Positions 41,416-56,690 of a DNA stretch of 64,000 nt are shown one piece after another (within the stretch, counting starts at the first letter, position 1; the number at the start of each line of letters is the position of its first letter). The DNA is taken from contig JAVHZZ010000004.1 of NCBI GenBank assembly GCA_036250195.1, positions 251,466,028 to 251,530,027 on the forward strand. Reading direction: 5' to 3'. The notes beneath the pieces are model-generated. The model saw only the letters and a list, made by a program, of their open reading frames with translations. It was not told the DNA's origin and did no database searches. The position numbers and the translations under genes are program-made. The stretch comes from Mixophyes australis (Eukaryota; Chordata; Amphibia; Anura; Limnodynastidae).

Positions 41416-44400
41416 GAAGTGAATCTTGAATCATGAATCGAATCATGAATTATGAATCGAATCATGAATCATGATTCGAATCAAGAATCATGATTCGAAT
41501 CAAGAATCATGAATCGAATCATGAAAAATGAATCGAATCATAAATCATGAATCGAATTATGAATCATGAATTGAATCATGAATCATGAATCATGAATCAT
41601 AAATCATGAATCATGAATTGAATCATGAATCATGAAATGAATCATGAAATAAATTATGAATCATGATTTGAATCAAGAATTGAATCATAAATTATGAAAT
41701 GAATCATGAAATGAATCATGAATCACGAATTGAATCATGAATCATGAATCTAATCATGAATCATGAATAATGAATCATGAATTGAATCATGAATCATGAA
41801 ATAAATCATGAATTGAATCAAGATTCATGAACCATGAATTGAATCATGAAATAAATCATGAATAATGAATTAAATCATAAAACTTGAATCATAAATTGAA
41901 TCATGAATCATGAATCATGAATCGAATCATGAATCATGAATCATGAATTGAATCATGAATCATGAATAATGAATTGAATCATAAATCATGAAATGAATCA
42001 TGAAATGAATCATGAATCATGAATTGAATCATGAATCATGAATTGAATCATGAATCATGAATCGAATCATGAATCATGAATTGAATCATGAATCATGAAT
42101 TAAATCATGAATCATGAATTGAATCATGAATCATGAAATGAATCATGAAATAAATCATGATTCATGATTTGAATCAAGAATTGAATCATAAATCATAAAA
42201 TGAATCAGGAAATGAATCATGAATCATGAATTGAATCATGAATCACGAATTGAATCTAGAATCATGAATCATGAATAATGAATCATAAATTGAATCACGA
42301 ATCATGAATTGAATCATAAATTGAATCATGAATCAAGAATCATGAAATAAATCATGAATTGAATCAAGATTCATGAACCATGAATTGAATCATGAAATAA
42401 ATCATGAATAATGAATTAAATCATAAAACTTGAATCATGAATTGAATCATGAATCATGAATCATGAATCGAATCATGAATCATGAATCAAGAATTGAATC
42501 ATGAATCATGAATTGAATCATGAATCATGAATAATGAATTGAATCATAAATCATGAAATGAATCATGAAATGAATCATGAATCATGAATTGAATCATGAA
42601 TCATGAATTGAATCATGAATCGAATCATGAATCATGAATTGAATCATGAATCATGAATTAAATCATGAATCATGAATTGAATCATGAATCATGAAATGAA
42701 TCATGAAATAAATCATGATTCATGATTTGAATCAAGAATTGAATCATAAATCATAAAATGAATCAGGAAATGAATCATGAATCATGAATTGAATCATGAA
42801 TCACGAATTGAATCATGAATCATGAATCATGAATAATGAATCATAAATTGAATCACGAATCATGAAATAAATCATGAATTGAATCAAGATTCATGAACCA
42901 TGAATTGAATCATGAAATAAATCATGAATCATGAATTGAATCATAAAACATGAATCATGAATTGAATCATGAATCATGAATTGAATCATGAATCATGAAT
43001 CAAGAATTGAATCATGAATCATTAATCGAATCATGAATCATGAATTGAATCATGAATCATGAATCATGAATTCAATCATGAATCATGAATTGAATTATAA
43101 ATTGAATCAAGAATTGAATCATGAATTGAAACATGAATCATGAATCGAATCATGATTCATGAATCAAGAATTGAATCATGAATCATGAATCATGAATTGA
43201 ATTATGAATTGAATCAAGAATTGAATCAAGAATTGAAACATGAATCATGAATCGAATCATGATTCATGAATCATGAATTGAATCATGAATCATGAATCAT
43301 GAATTGAATCATGAATCATGAATCATGAATTGAATCATGAATCATGAATTGAATCATGAATCATGAATCATGAATTGAATCATAAATCATGAATTGAATC
43401 ATGAATCATGAATCATGAATTGAATCATGAATTATGAATCATAATTTGAATCATGAATTAAATCATGAATTGAATCATGAATCATGAATCATGAATCATG
43501 AATTGAATCATGAATCATGAATCATGAATTGAATCTTGAATAATGAATCGAATCATGAATTATGAATCGAATCATGAATCATGATTCGAATCAAGAATCA
43601 TGAATCAAATCATGAATCAAGAATCGAATCATGAATCATGAATCGAATTATGAATCATGAATTGAATCATGAATCATGAATCATGAATCAAAAATCATGA
43701 ATCATGAATTGAATCATGAATCATGAAATGAAGCATGAATCATGAATTGAATTATAAATCATGAATTGAATCATGAATCATGAATCAAGAATTGAGTCAT
43801 GAAATGAATCATGAATCATGAATCATTAATCATGAATCACGAATCGAATCATGATTCATGAATCATGAATTGAATCATGAATCATGAATCATGAATTATG
43901 AATCGAATCATGAATCATGATTCGAATCAAGAATCATGAATCAAATCATGAATCATGAATCGAATCATGAATCACAAATCATGCATTGAATTATGAATCA
44001 TGAATTATGAGTCGAATCATGAATCACAAATCATGAATTAAATCATGAATCATGAATCATAAACTGAATCATGAATCATGAATGGAAAAATGAATCATGA
44101 ATCATGAATTGAATCATGAATCATGAATTGAATCATGAATCATGAATCATGAATCGAATCATGAATCATGAATTGAATCATAAATCATGAATCATGAATC
44201 TTGAATCATGAATTGAATCATGAATCATGAATTGAATCATGAATCATGAATTGAATCAAGAATTATGAATCATAATTTGAATCATGTATTAAATCATGAA
44301 TAGAATCATGTATCATGAATCATGAAATGAATCATGAATCATGAATCATGAATTGAATCATGAATCATGAATCATGAAGTGAATCTTGAATCATGAATCG

Positions 44401-46519
44401 AATCATGAATTATGAATCGAATCATGAATCATGATTCGAATCAAGAATCATGAATCGAATCATGAATCATGAATCGAATCATAAATCATGAATCGAATTA
44501 TGAATCATGAATTGAATCATGAATCATGAATCATGAATCATAAATCATGAATCATGAATTGAATCATGAATCATGAAATGAATCATGAAATAAATTATGA
44601 ATCATGATTTGAATCAAGAATTGAATCATAAATCATGAAATGAATCATGAAATGAATCATGAATCACGAATTGAATCATGAATCATGAATCTAATCATGA
44701 ATCATGAATAATGAATCATGAATTGAATCATGAATCATGAAATAAATCATGAATTGAATCAAGATTCATGAACCATGAATTGAATCATGAAATAAATCAT
44801 GAATAATGAATTAAATCATAAAACTTGAATCATGAATTGAATCATGAATCATGAATCATGAATCGAATCATGAATCATGAATCAAGAATTGAATCATGAA
44901 TCATGAATTGAATCATGAATCATGAATAATGAATTGAATCATAAATCATGAAATGAATCATGAAATGAATCATGAATCATGAATTGAATCATGAATCATG
45001 AATTGAATCATGAATCATGAATTAAATCATGAATCATGAATTGAATCATGAATCATGAAACGAATCATGAAATAAATCATGATTCATAATTTGAATCAAG
45101 AATTGAATCATAAATCATAAAATGAATCAGGAAATGAATCATGAATCATGAATTGAATCATGAATCACGAATTGAATCATGAATCATGAATCATGAATAA
45201 TGAATCATAAATTGAATCACGAATCATGAATTGAATCATAAATTAAATCATGAATCAAGAATCATGAAATAAATCATGAATTGAATCAAGATTCATGAAC
45301 CATGAATTGAATCATGAAATAAATCATGAATCATGAATTGAATCATAAAACATGAATCATGAATTGAATCATGAATCATGAATTGAATCATGAATCATGA
45401 ATCAAGAATTGAATCATGAATCATTAATCCAATCATGAATCATGAATTGAATCATGAATCATGAATTCAATCATGAATCATGAATTAAATTATGAATTGA
45501 ATCAAGAATTGAATCATGAATTGAAACATGAATCATGAATCGAATCATGATTCATGAATCAAGAATTGAATCATGAATCATGAATCATGAATTGAATTAT
45601 GAATTGAATCAAGAATTGAATCAAGAATTGAAACATGAATTATGAATCGAATCATGATTCATGAATCATGAATTGAATCATGAATCATGAATAATGAATT
45701 GAATCATAAATCATGAAATGAATCATGAAATGAATCATGAATCATAAATTGAATCATGAATCATGAATTGAATCATGAATCGAATCATGAATCATGAATT
45801 GAATCATGAATCATGAATTAAATCATGAATCATGAATTGAATCATGAATCATGAAATGAATCATGAAATAAATCATGATTCATGATTTGAATCAAGAATT
45901 GAATCATAAATCATAAAATGAATCAGGAAATGAATCATGAATTGAATCATGAATCACGAATTGAATCATGAATCATGAATCATGAATATTGAATCATAAA
46001 TTGAATCACGAATCATGAATTGAATCATAAATTGAATCATGAATCAAGAATCATGAAATAAATCATGATTTGAATCAAGATTCATGAACCATGAATTGAA
46101 TCATGAAATAAATCATGAATCATGAATTGAATCATAAAACATGAATCATGAATTGAATCATGAATCATGAATTGAATCATGAATCATGAATTGAATCATG
46201 AATCATGAATCAAGAATTGAATCATGAATCATTAATCGAATCATGAATCATGAATCATGAATCTTGAATCATGAATTGAATCATGAATCATAAATTGAAT
46301 CATGAATCATGAAATGAATCATGAATTGAATCATGAATTCACACATGAATCATGAATCGAATCATGAATCATGAATTGAATCATGAATCATGAATCATGA
46401 ATTGAATCAAGAATTATGAATCATAATTTGAATCATGTATTAAATCATGAATAGAATCATGTATCATGAATCATGAAATGAATCATGAATCATGAATTGA
46501 ATCATGAATCATGAATCAT
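41416..46519 (+). repeat. 5.4-kb higher-order repeat, copy 3 (rearranged end)
   Basis: GAAGTG at 41416, 44376 and 46520 gives halves of 2,960 and 2,144 bp. TCTAGA is at 42255, again 839 bp in. Module C has GAGTCG at 44009 and AATCATTAATCC is at 45421. A 45-bp loss (a 38-bp run of words plus one heptamer) shortens the second GATTCATGAACC interval to 520 bp (42368 to 42888). After about 45,460 the D part with CCTGAATCG is missing and is replaced by an A-like head and a repeat of B phrases, so the copy is incomplete. Confidence 0.85.
42255..42260. other. TCTAGA (XbaI) marker, copy 3
   Basis: Same word, 5,440 bp after the copy 2 site, which gives the clean repeat length. Confidence 0.88.
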
Positions 46520-46689
46520 GAAGTGAATCTTGAATCATGAATCGAATCATGAATTATGAATCGAATCATGAATCATGTTTCGAATCATGAATCATGATTC
46601 GAATCAAGAATCATGAATCGAATCATGAATCATGAATCGAATCATAAATCATGAATCGAATTATGAATCATGAATTGAATCATGAATCA
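46520..46689 (+). repeat. Junction between the 5.4-kb and 4.6-kb families
   Basis: The B module opening (GAAGTGAATCTTG at 46520) is kept, with an extra ATGTTTCGAATC phrase near 46,575 that I do not see elsewhere. From about 46,690 the sequence becomes the start of the 4.64-kb repeat. This is the last GAAGTGAATCTTG in the window. Confidence 0.7.
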
Positions 46690-46884
46690 TGAATCATGAA
46701 TTGAATCATGAATCATGAAATGAATCATGAAATAAATTATGAATCATGATTTGAATCAAGAATTGAATCATAAATCATGAAATGAATCATGAAATGAATC
46801 ATGAATCACGAATTGAATCATGAATCATGAATCTAATCATGAATCATGAATAAAGAATCATGAATTGAATCATGAATCATGAAA

Positions 46885-47140
46885 TAAATCATGAATTGAA
46901 TCAAGATTCATGAACCATGAATTGAATCATGAAATAAATCATGAATAATGAATTGAATCATAAAACTTGAATCATGAATTGAATCATGAATCATGAATCA
47001 TGAATCGAATCATGAAATAAATCATGAATTGAATCAAGATTCATGAACCATGAATTGAATCATGAAATAAATCATGAATAATGAATTAAATCATAAAACT
47101 TGAATCATGAATTGAATCATGAATCATGAATCATGAATCG
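46885..47140 (+). repeat. 133-bp tandem doublet, first occurrence
   Basis: GATTCATGAACC at 46905 and 47038 is 133 bp apart, and the run AAATAAATC through CATAAAACTTG to AATCG is present twice. The same 133-bp spacing is seen at 49047/49180, 51549/51682 and 53672/53805. It is single at 60565. The doublet therefore arose before duplication of the 4.6-kb unit. Confidence 0.88.
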
Positions 47141-48268
47141 AATCATGAATCATGAATCAAGAATTGAATCATGAATCATGAATTGAATCATGAATCGAAT
47201 CATAAATCATGAAATGAATCATGAAATGAATCATGAATCATGAATTGAATCATGAATCATGAATTGAATCATGCATCATGAATCGAATCATGAATCATGA
47301 ATTGAATCATGAATCATGAATCATGAATCATGAATTGAATCATGAATCATGAATTGAATCATGAAATGAATCATGAATCATGAATTGAATCATGAATCAT
47401 GAATTGAATCATGCATCATGAATCGAATCATGAATCATGAATTTAATCATGAATCATGAATCATGAATCATGAATTGAATCATGAATCATGAATTGAATC
47501 ATGAATCATAAATTGAATCATGAATCATGAAATGAATCATGAAATAAATCATGAATCATGATTTGAATCAAGAATTGAATCATAAATCATAAAATGAATC
47601 ATGAAATGAATCATGAATCATGAATTAAATCATGAATCATGAATTAAATCATGAATCACGAATTGAATCATGAATCATGAATCGAATCATGAATCATGAA
47701 TAATGAATCATAAATTGAATCACGAATCATGAATTGAATCATAAATTGAATCATGAATCAAGAATCATGAAATAAATCATGAATTGAATCAAGATTCATG
47801 AACCATGAATTGAATCATGAAATAAATCATGAATCATGAATTGAATCATAAAACATGAATCATGAATTGAATCATGAATCATGAATTGAATCATGAATCA
47901 TGAATCAAGAATTGAATAATGAATCATTAATCAAATCATGAATCATGAATTGAATCATGAATCATGAATCATGAATTGAATCATGAATCGAATCATGAAT
48001 CATGATTTGAATCATGAATCATAAATCGAATCATGAATCATGAATTGAATCATGAATCATGAATTGAATCATGAATCATGAATCGAATCATGAATCAAGA
48101 ATTGAATCATGAATCATGAATCATGAACCATGAATTGAATCATGAATCATGAATTGAATCATGAATCATGAAATGAATCATGAATTGAATCATGAATTCA
48201 AACATGAATCATGAATCATGCATTGAATCATGAATCATGCATTAAATCATGAATCATGAATCATGAAT

Positions 48269-48650
48269 TGAATCATGATTAATGAATTGAATCATGAATC
48301 ATGATTAATCATTCATGAATCTTGAATCTAATCATGAATCATGAATCATGAATCGAATCTTGTATCATGAATCATTAACTGAATCATGAATCATGAATTA
48401 TGAATTGAATCATGAATCATGAATTAAATCATGATTCATGATTCATGAATCATGAATCAAATCATGATTAATGAATCGAATCATGAATCATGAATTGAAT
48501 TATGAATCATGATTAATGAATCATGAATCATGAATCGAATCATGATTAATGAATCGAATCATGAATTGAATCATGAATCATAAATCATGAATTAAATCAT
48601 GAATCGTGAATCGAATCTTGAATCATGAATCATGAATTGAATCGTAAATA
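48269..48650 (+). repeat. Palindrome-rich segment, copy 1
   Basis: Reverse-orientation words (ATTAATC, ATTCATG, CATGATTAATG) stand among forward ones. A perfect 28-bp palindrome lies at 48432-48459 and a 12-bp one (ATGATTAATCAT) at 48301-48312. The word lengths still follow the 7/5 pattern. The segment recurs at 52.9, 59.8 and 62.7 kb. Hairpin or cruciform formation is possible but not shown. Confidence 0.85.
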
Positions 48651-49024
48651 ATGAAATAAATCATGAAATGAATCATAATTCATGAATTGAATCATGAATC
48701 ATGAATCATGAATTGAATCATGAATCATGAATTGAATCATGAATCATGAATTGAATCATGAATCATGAATCATGAATCGAATTATGAATCATGAATTGAA
48801 TCATGAATCATGAATCATGAATCATAAATCATGAATCATGAATTGAATCATGAATAATGAAATGAATCATGAAATAAATTATGAATCATGATTTGAATCA
48901 AGAATTGAATCATAAATCATGAAATGAATCATGAAATGAATCATGAATCACGAATTGAATCATGAATCATGAATTGAATCATGAATCATGAATAATGAAT
49001 CATGAATTGAATCATGAATCATGA

Positions 49025-49275
49025 AATAAATCATGAATTGAATCAAGATTCATGAACCATGAATTGAATCATGAAATAAATCATGAATAATGAATTAAAT
49101 CATAAAACTTGAATCATGAATTGAATCATGAATCATGAATCATAAATCGAATCATGAAATAAATCATGAATTGAATCAAGATTCATGAACCATGAATTGA
49201 ATCATGAAATAAATCATGAATAATGAATTAAATCATAAAACTTGAATCATGAATTGAATCATGAATCATGAATCG
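49025..49275 (+). repeat. 133-bp tandem doublet, second occurrence
   Basis: GATTCATGAACC is at 49047 and 49180, in the same context as the first doublet but with AATCATAAATCG at the junction in place of AATCATGAATCG. It shows that the 4.6-kb unit itself contains two related sub-blocks, from about 46.8 and about 48.9 kb. Confidence 0.85.
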
Positions 49276-51334
49276 AATCATGAATCATGAATCAAGAATT
49301 GAATCATGAATCATGAATTGAATCATGAATCATAATTCATGAATTAAACATAAATCATGAAATGAATCATGAAATGAATCATGAATCATGAATTGAATCA
49401 TGAATCATGAATTGAATCATGCATCATGAATCGAATCATGGATCATGAATTGAATCATGAATCATTAATCATGAATTGAATCATGAATCATGAATTGAAT
49501 CATGAATCATAAATTGAATCATGAATCATGTAATGAATCATGAAATAAATCATGAATCATGATTTGAATCAAGAATTGAATCATAAATCATAAAATGAAT
49601 CATGAAATGAATCATGAATCATGAATTGAATCATGAATCACGAATTGAATCATGAATCATGAATCGAATCATGAATCATGAATAATGAATCATAAATTGA
49701 ATCACGAATCATGAATTGAATCATAAATTGAATCATGAATCAAGAATCATAAAATAAATCATGAATTGAATCAAGATTCATGAACCATGAATTAAATCAT
49801 GAAATAAATCATGAATCATGAATTGAATCATAAAACATGAATCATGAGTTGAATCATGAATTGAATCATGAATCATGAATCAAGAATTGAATCATGAATC
49901 ATTAATCAAATCATGAATCATGAATTGAATCTCAAATCATGAATCATGAATTGAATCATGAATCGAATCATGAATCATGATTTGAATCATGAATCATAAA
50001 TTGAATCATGAATCATTAATTGAATCATGAATCATGAATTGAATCATGAATCATGAATCGAATCATGAATCAAGAATTGAATCATGAACTCAAACATGAA
50101 TCATGAATCATGCATTGAATCATGAATCATGAATCATGCATTAAATCATGAATCATGAATTGAATCATGAATCATGAATTGAATCATGAATTGAATCATG
50201 AATCAAGAATCATGAAATAAATCATGAATTGAATCAAGATTCATTAACCATGAATTGAATCATGAAATAAATCATGAATAATGAATTAAATCATAAAACA
50301 TGAATCATGAATTGAATCATGAATCATGAATCATGAATTAAATCATGAATCATGAATCATGAATTAAATCATGAATCATGAATCAAGAATTGAATAATGA
50401 ATCATGAATCGAATCATGAATCATGAATCGAATCATGAATCATGAATTGAATCATGAATCATGAATCATAAATTGAATCATGAATCGAATCATGAATCAT
50501 GAATCGAATCATGAATCATGAATCGAATCATGAATCACAAATCATGAATTGAATCATGAATCATAAATCATAAAATGAATCATGAATCATGAATTGAATT
50601 ATGAATCATGAATCATGAATCGAATCATGAATCATGAATCGAATCATGAATCATGAATCGAATCATGAATCATGAATCATGAATTGAATAATGAATCAGG
50701 AATCATGAATTGAATCATGAATCATGAATCATGAATTGAATCATGAATTATGAATCATAAATTAAATCATGAATTAAATCATGAATCACAAATCATGAAT
50801 TGAATCATGAATCATGAATCATAAAATGAATCATGAATCATGAATGGATACACAAATCATGCATTGAATCATGAATCATGAATCATGCATTGAATTATGA
50901 ATCATGAACCATGAGTTGAAACATGAATTATGAATTGAATTATGAATTGAATCAAGAATTGAATAATGAATTCAAACATGAATCATGAATTAAATCATGA
51001 ATCATGAATCGAATCATGAATCATGAATTGAATCATGAATCATGAATCATGAATCATGAATTGAATCATGAATCATGAATTGAATCATGAATCATGAATT
51101 GAATCGTGCATCATGAATCGAATCATGAATCATGAATTGAATCATGAATCATGAATCATGAATCATGAATTGAATCATGAATCATGAATCATGAATTAAA
51201 TCATGAATCATGAATCATGAATTAAATCATGAATCATGAATCAAGAATTGAATAATGAATCATGAATCGAATCATGAATCATGAATCGAATCATGAATCA
51301 TGAATTGAATCATGAATCATGAATCATAAATCAT

Positions 51335-54300
51335 GAATCATGAATTGAATCATGAATCATGAAATGAATCATGAAATAAATTATGAATCATGATTTGAAT
51401 CAAGAATTGAATCATAAATCATGAAATGAATCATGAAATGAATCATGAATCACGAATTGAATCATGAATCATGAATCTAATCATGAATCATGAATAAAGA
51501 ATCATGAATTGAATCATGAATCATGAAATAAATCATGAATTGAATCAAGATTCATGAACCATGAATTGAATCATGAAATAAATCATGAATAATGAATTGA
51601 ATCATAAAACTTGAATCATGAATTGAATCATGAATCATGAATCATGAATCGAATCATGAAATAAATCATGAATTGAATCAAGATTCATGAACCATGAATT
51701 GAATCATGAAATAAATCATGAATAATGAATTAAATCATAAAACTTGAATCATGAATTGAATCATGAATCATGAATCATGAATCGAATCATGAATCATGAA
51801 TCAAGAATTGAATCATGAATCATGAATTGAATCATGAATCGAATCATAAATCATGAAATGAATCATGAAATGAATCATGAATCATGAATTGAATCATGAA
51901 TCATGAATTGAATCATGCATCATGAATCGAATCATGAATCATGAATTGAATCATGAATCATGAATCATGAATCATGAATTGAATCATGAATCATGAATTG
52001 AATCATGAAATGAATCATGAATCATGAATTGAATCATGAATCATGAATTGAATCATGCATCATGAATCGAATCATGAATCATGAATTTAATCATGAATCA
52101 TGAATCATGAATCATGAATTGAATCATGAATCATGAATTGAATCATGAATCATAAATTGAATCATGAATCATGAAATGAATCATGAAATAAATCATGAAT
52201 CATGATTTGAATCAAGAATTGAATCATAAATCATAAAATGAATCATGAAATGAATCATGAATCATGAATTAAATCATGAATCATGAATTAAATCATGAAT
52301 CACGAATTGAATCATGAATCATGAATCGAATCATGAATCATGAATAATGAATCATAAATTGAATCACGAATCATGAATTGAATCATAAATTGAATCATGA
52401 ATCAAGAATCATGAAATAAATCATGAATTGAATCAAGATTCATGAACCATGAATTGAATCATGAAATAAATCATGAATCATGAATTGAATCATAAAACAT
52501 GAATCATGAATTGAATCATGAATCATGAATTGAATCATGAATCATGAATCAAGAATTGAATAATGATTCATTAATCAAATCATGAATCATGAATTGAATC
52601 ATGAATCATAAATCATGAATTGAATCATGAATCGAATCATGAATCATGATTTGAATCATGAATCATAAATCGAATCATGAATCATGAATTGAATCATGAA
52701 TCATGAATTGAATCATGAATCATGAATCGAATCATGAATCAAGAATTGAATCATGAATCATGAATCATGAACCATGAATTGAATCATGAATCATGAATTG
52801 AATCATGAATCATGAAATGAATCATGAATTGAATCATGAATTCAAACATGAATCATGAATCATGCATTGAATCATGAATCATGAATCATGCATTAAATCA
52901 TGAATCATGAATCATGAATTGAATCATGATTAATGAATTGAATCATGAATCATGATTAATCATTCATGAATCTTGAATCGAATCATGAATCATGAATCAT
53001 GAATCGAATCTTGTATCATGAATCATTAACTGAATCATGAATCATGAATTATGAATTGAATCATGAATCATGAATTAAATCATGATTCATGATTCATGAA
53101 TCATGAATCAAATCATGATTAATGAATCGAATCATGAATCATGAATTGAATTATGAATCATGATTAATGAATCATGAATCATGAATCGAATCATGATTAA
53201 TGAATCGAATCATGAATTGAATCATGAATCATAAATCATGAATTAAATCATGAATCGTGAATCGAATCTTGAATCATGAATCATGAATTGAATCGTAAAT
53301 AATGAAATAAATCATGAAATGAATCATAATTCATGAATTGAATCATGAATCATGAATTGAATCATGAATCATGAATTGAATCATGAATCATGAATCATGA
53401 ATCGAATTATGAATCATGAATTGAATCATGAATCATGAATCATGAATCATAAATCATGAATCATGAATTGAATCATGAATAATGAAATGAATCATGAAAT
53501 AAATTATGAATCATGATTTGAATCAAGAATTGAATCATAAATCATGAAATGAATCATGAAATGAATCATGAATCACGAATTGAATCATGAATCATGAATT
53601 GAATCATGAATCATGAATAATGAATCATGAATTGAATCATGAATCATGAAATAAATCATGAATTGAATCAAGATTCATGAACCATGAATTGAATCATGAA
53701 ATAAATCATGAATAATGAATTAAATCATAAAACTTGAATCATGAATTGAATCATGAATCATGAATCATAAATCGAATCATGAAATAAATCATGAATTGAA
53801 TCAAGATTCATGAACCATGAATTGAATCATGAAATAAATCATGAATAATGAATTAAATCATAAAACTTGAATCATGAATTGAATCATGAATCATGAATCG
53901 AATCATGAATCATGAATCAAGAATTGAATCATGAATCATGAATTGAATCATGAATCATAATTCATGAATTAAACATAAATCATGAAATGAATCATGAAAT
54001 GAATCATGAATCATGAATTGAATCATGAATCATGAATTGAATCATGCATCATGAATCGAATCATGGATCATGAATTGAATCATGAATCATTAATCATGAA
54101 TTGAATCATGAATCATGAATTGAATCATGAATCATAAATTGAATCATGAATCATGTAATGAATCATGAAATAAATCATGAATCATGATTTGAATCAAGAA
54201 TTGAATCATAAATCATAAAATGAATCATGAAATGAATCATGAATCATGAATTGAATCATGAATCACGAATTGAATCATGAATCATGAATCGAATCATGAA

Positions 54301-55948
54301 TCATGAATAATGAATCATAAATTGAATCACGAATCATGAATTGAATCATAAATTGAATCATGAATCAAGAATCATAAAATAAATCATGAATTGAATCAAG
54401 ATTCATGAACCATGAATTAAATCATGAAATAAATCATGAATCATGAATTGAATCATAAAACATGAATCATGAGTTGAATCATGAATTGAATCATGAATCA
54501 TGAATCAAGAATTGAATCATGAATCATTAATCAAATCATGAATCATGAATTGAATCTCAAATCATGAATCATGAATTGAATCATGAATCGAATCATGAAT
54601 CATGATTTGAATCATGAATCATAAATTGAATCATGAATCATTAATTGAATCATGAATCATGAATTGAATCATGAATCATGAATCGAATCATGAATCAAGA
54701 ATTGAATCATGAACTCAAACATGAATCATGAATCATGCATTGAATCATGAATCATGAATCATGCATTAAATCATGAATCATGAATTGAATCATGAATCAT
54801 GAATTGAATCATGAATTGAATCATGAATCAAGAATCATGAAATAAATCATGAATTGAATCAAGATTCATTAACCATGAATTGAATCATGAAATAAATCAT
54901 GAATAATGAATTAAATCATAAAACATGAATCATGAATTGAATCATGAATCATGAATCATGAATTAAATCATGAATCATGAATCATGAATTAAATCATGAA
55001 TCATGAATCAAGAATTGAATAATGAATCATGAATCGAATCATGAATCATGAATCGAATCATGAATCATGAATTGAATCATGAATCATGAATCATAAATTG
55101 AATCATGAATCGAATCATGAATCATGAATCGAATCATGAATCATGAATCGAATCATGAATCACAAATCATGAATTGAATCATGAATCATAAATCATAAAA
55201 TGAATCATGAATCATGAATTGAATTATGAATCATGAATCATGAATCGAATCATGAATCATGAATCGAATCATGAATCATGAATCGAATCATGAATCATGA
55301 ATCATGAATTGAATCATGAATCAGGAATCATGAATTGAATCATGAATCATGAATCATGAATTGAATCATGAATTATGAATCATAAATTAAATCATGAATT
55401 AAATCATGAATCACAAATCATGAATTGAATCATGAATCATGAATCATAAAATGAATCATGAATCATGAATGGATACACAAATCATGCATTGAATCATGAA
55501 TCATGAATCATGCATTGAATTATGAATCATGAACCATGAGTTGAAACATGAATTATGAATTGAATTATGAATTGAATCAAGAATTGAATAATGAATTCAA
55601 ACATGAATCATGAATTAAATCATGAATCATGAATCGAATCATGAATCATGAATTGAATCATGAATCATGAATCATGAATCATGAATTGAATCATGAATCA
55701 TGAATTGAATCATGAATCATGAATTGAATCGTGCATCATGAATCGAATCATGAATCATGAATTGAATCATGAATCATGAATCATGAATCATGAATTGAAT
55801 CATGAATCATGAATCATGAATTAAATCATGAATCATGAATCATGAATTAAATCATGAATCATGAATCAAGAATTGAATAATGAATCATGAATCGAATCAT
55901 GAATCATGAATCGAATCATGAATCATGAATTGAATCATGAATCATGAA
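51335..55948 (+). repeat. 4.6-kb higher-order repeat, copy 2
   Basis: It follows copy 1 closely for all 4.6 kb, with both 133-bp doublets (51549/51682; 53672/53805), the palindrome-rich segment at 52.9-53.3 kb, GAATCTC at 54552 and GGATACAC at 55471. The differences I noticed are single words, for example AATAATGATTCATTAATC near 52,560 and one missing AATTGAATCATGAATCATG phrase near 53,340. GATC sites at 49441 and 54066 are 4,625 bp apart. Confidence 0.9.
52920..53300 (+). repeat. Palindrome-rich segment, copy 2
   Basis: It repeats the 48.3-kb segment. The perfect 28-bp palindrome is at 53083-53110 and ATGATTAATCAT at 52952-52963. One word differs (AATCTTGAATCG here, AATCTTGAATCT in copy 1). 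Confidence 0.88.
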
Positions 55949-56690
55949 TCATAAATTGAATCATGAATCGAATCATGAATCATGAATCGAATCATGAATC
56001 ATGAATCGAATCATGAATCACAAATCATGAATTGAATCATGAATCATAAATCATAAAATGAATCATGAATCATGAATTGAATTATGAATCATGAATCATG
56101 AATCGAATCATGAATCATGAATCGAATCATGAATCATGAATCGAATCATGAATCATGAATCATGAATTGAATCATGAATCAGGAATCATGAATTGAATCA
56201 TGAATCATGAATCATGAATTGAATCATGAATTATGAATCATAAATTAAATCATGAATTAAATCATGAATCACAAATCATGAATTGAATCATGAATCATGA
56301 ATCATAAAATGAATCATGAATCATGAATGGATACACAAATCATGCATTGAATCATGAATCATGAATCATGCATTGAATTATGAATCATGAACCATGAGTT
56401 GAAACATGAATTATGAATTGAATTATGAATTGAATCAAGAATTGAATAATGAATTCAAACATGAATCATGAATTAAATCATGAATCATGAATCGAATCAT
56501 GAATCATGAATTGAATCATGAATCATGAATCATGAATCATGAATTGAATCATGAATCATGAATTGAATCATGAATCATGAATTGAATCGTGCATCATGAA
56601 TCGAATCATGAATCATGAATTGAATCATGAATCATGAATCATGAATCATGAATTGAATCATGAATCATGAATTGAATCATGAATCATAAA
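55949..56690 (+). repeat. 858-bp duplication of the end of the 4.6-kb unit
   Basis: GGATACACAAATC at 55471 and 56329 is 858 bp apart. The stretch from AATCATAAATTG near 55,090 through the CGTGCATCATG phrase near 55,730 is repeated here almost unchanged. In copy 1 of the 4.6-kb unit (50,846) the segment is single. Its end jumps at about 56,690 to the AATCATAAATTG/AAATAAATC phrase of 52.1 kb. Confidence 0.85.

Larger units (their letters stand above)
46690..51334 (+). repeat. 4.6-kb higher-order repeat, copy 1
   Basis: Paired markers with copy 2 are AATAAAGAATC (46851 and 51495, 4,644 bp), GATTAATCATTC (48303 and 52954, 4,651 bp), GAATCTCAAATC (49927 and 54552, 4,625 bp) and GGATACACAAATC (50846 and 55471, 4,625 bp). 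The order is two 133-bp doublets, TGCATCATG phrases, an A-like head without GGATC, the palindrome-rich segment, GAATCTC, TTAACCATG and GGATACAC. It shares B and D words with territory 2 but in a new order. Confidence 0.9.

Noticed and set aside
48432..48459. Rho-independent terminator or replication origin at the 28-bp palindrome
   Set aside because: The palindrome is AT-rich, has no loop and no T-tract, and is copied as part of the repeat; no origin features such as clustered initiator boxes stand out.
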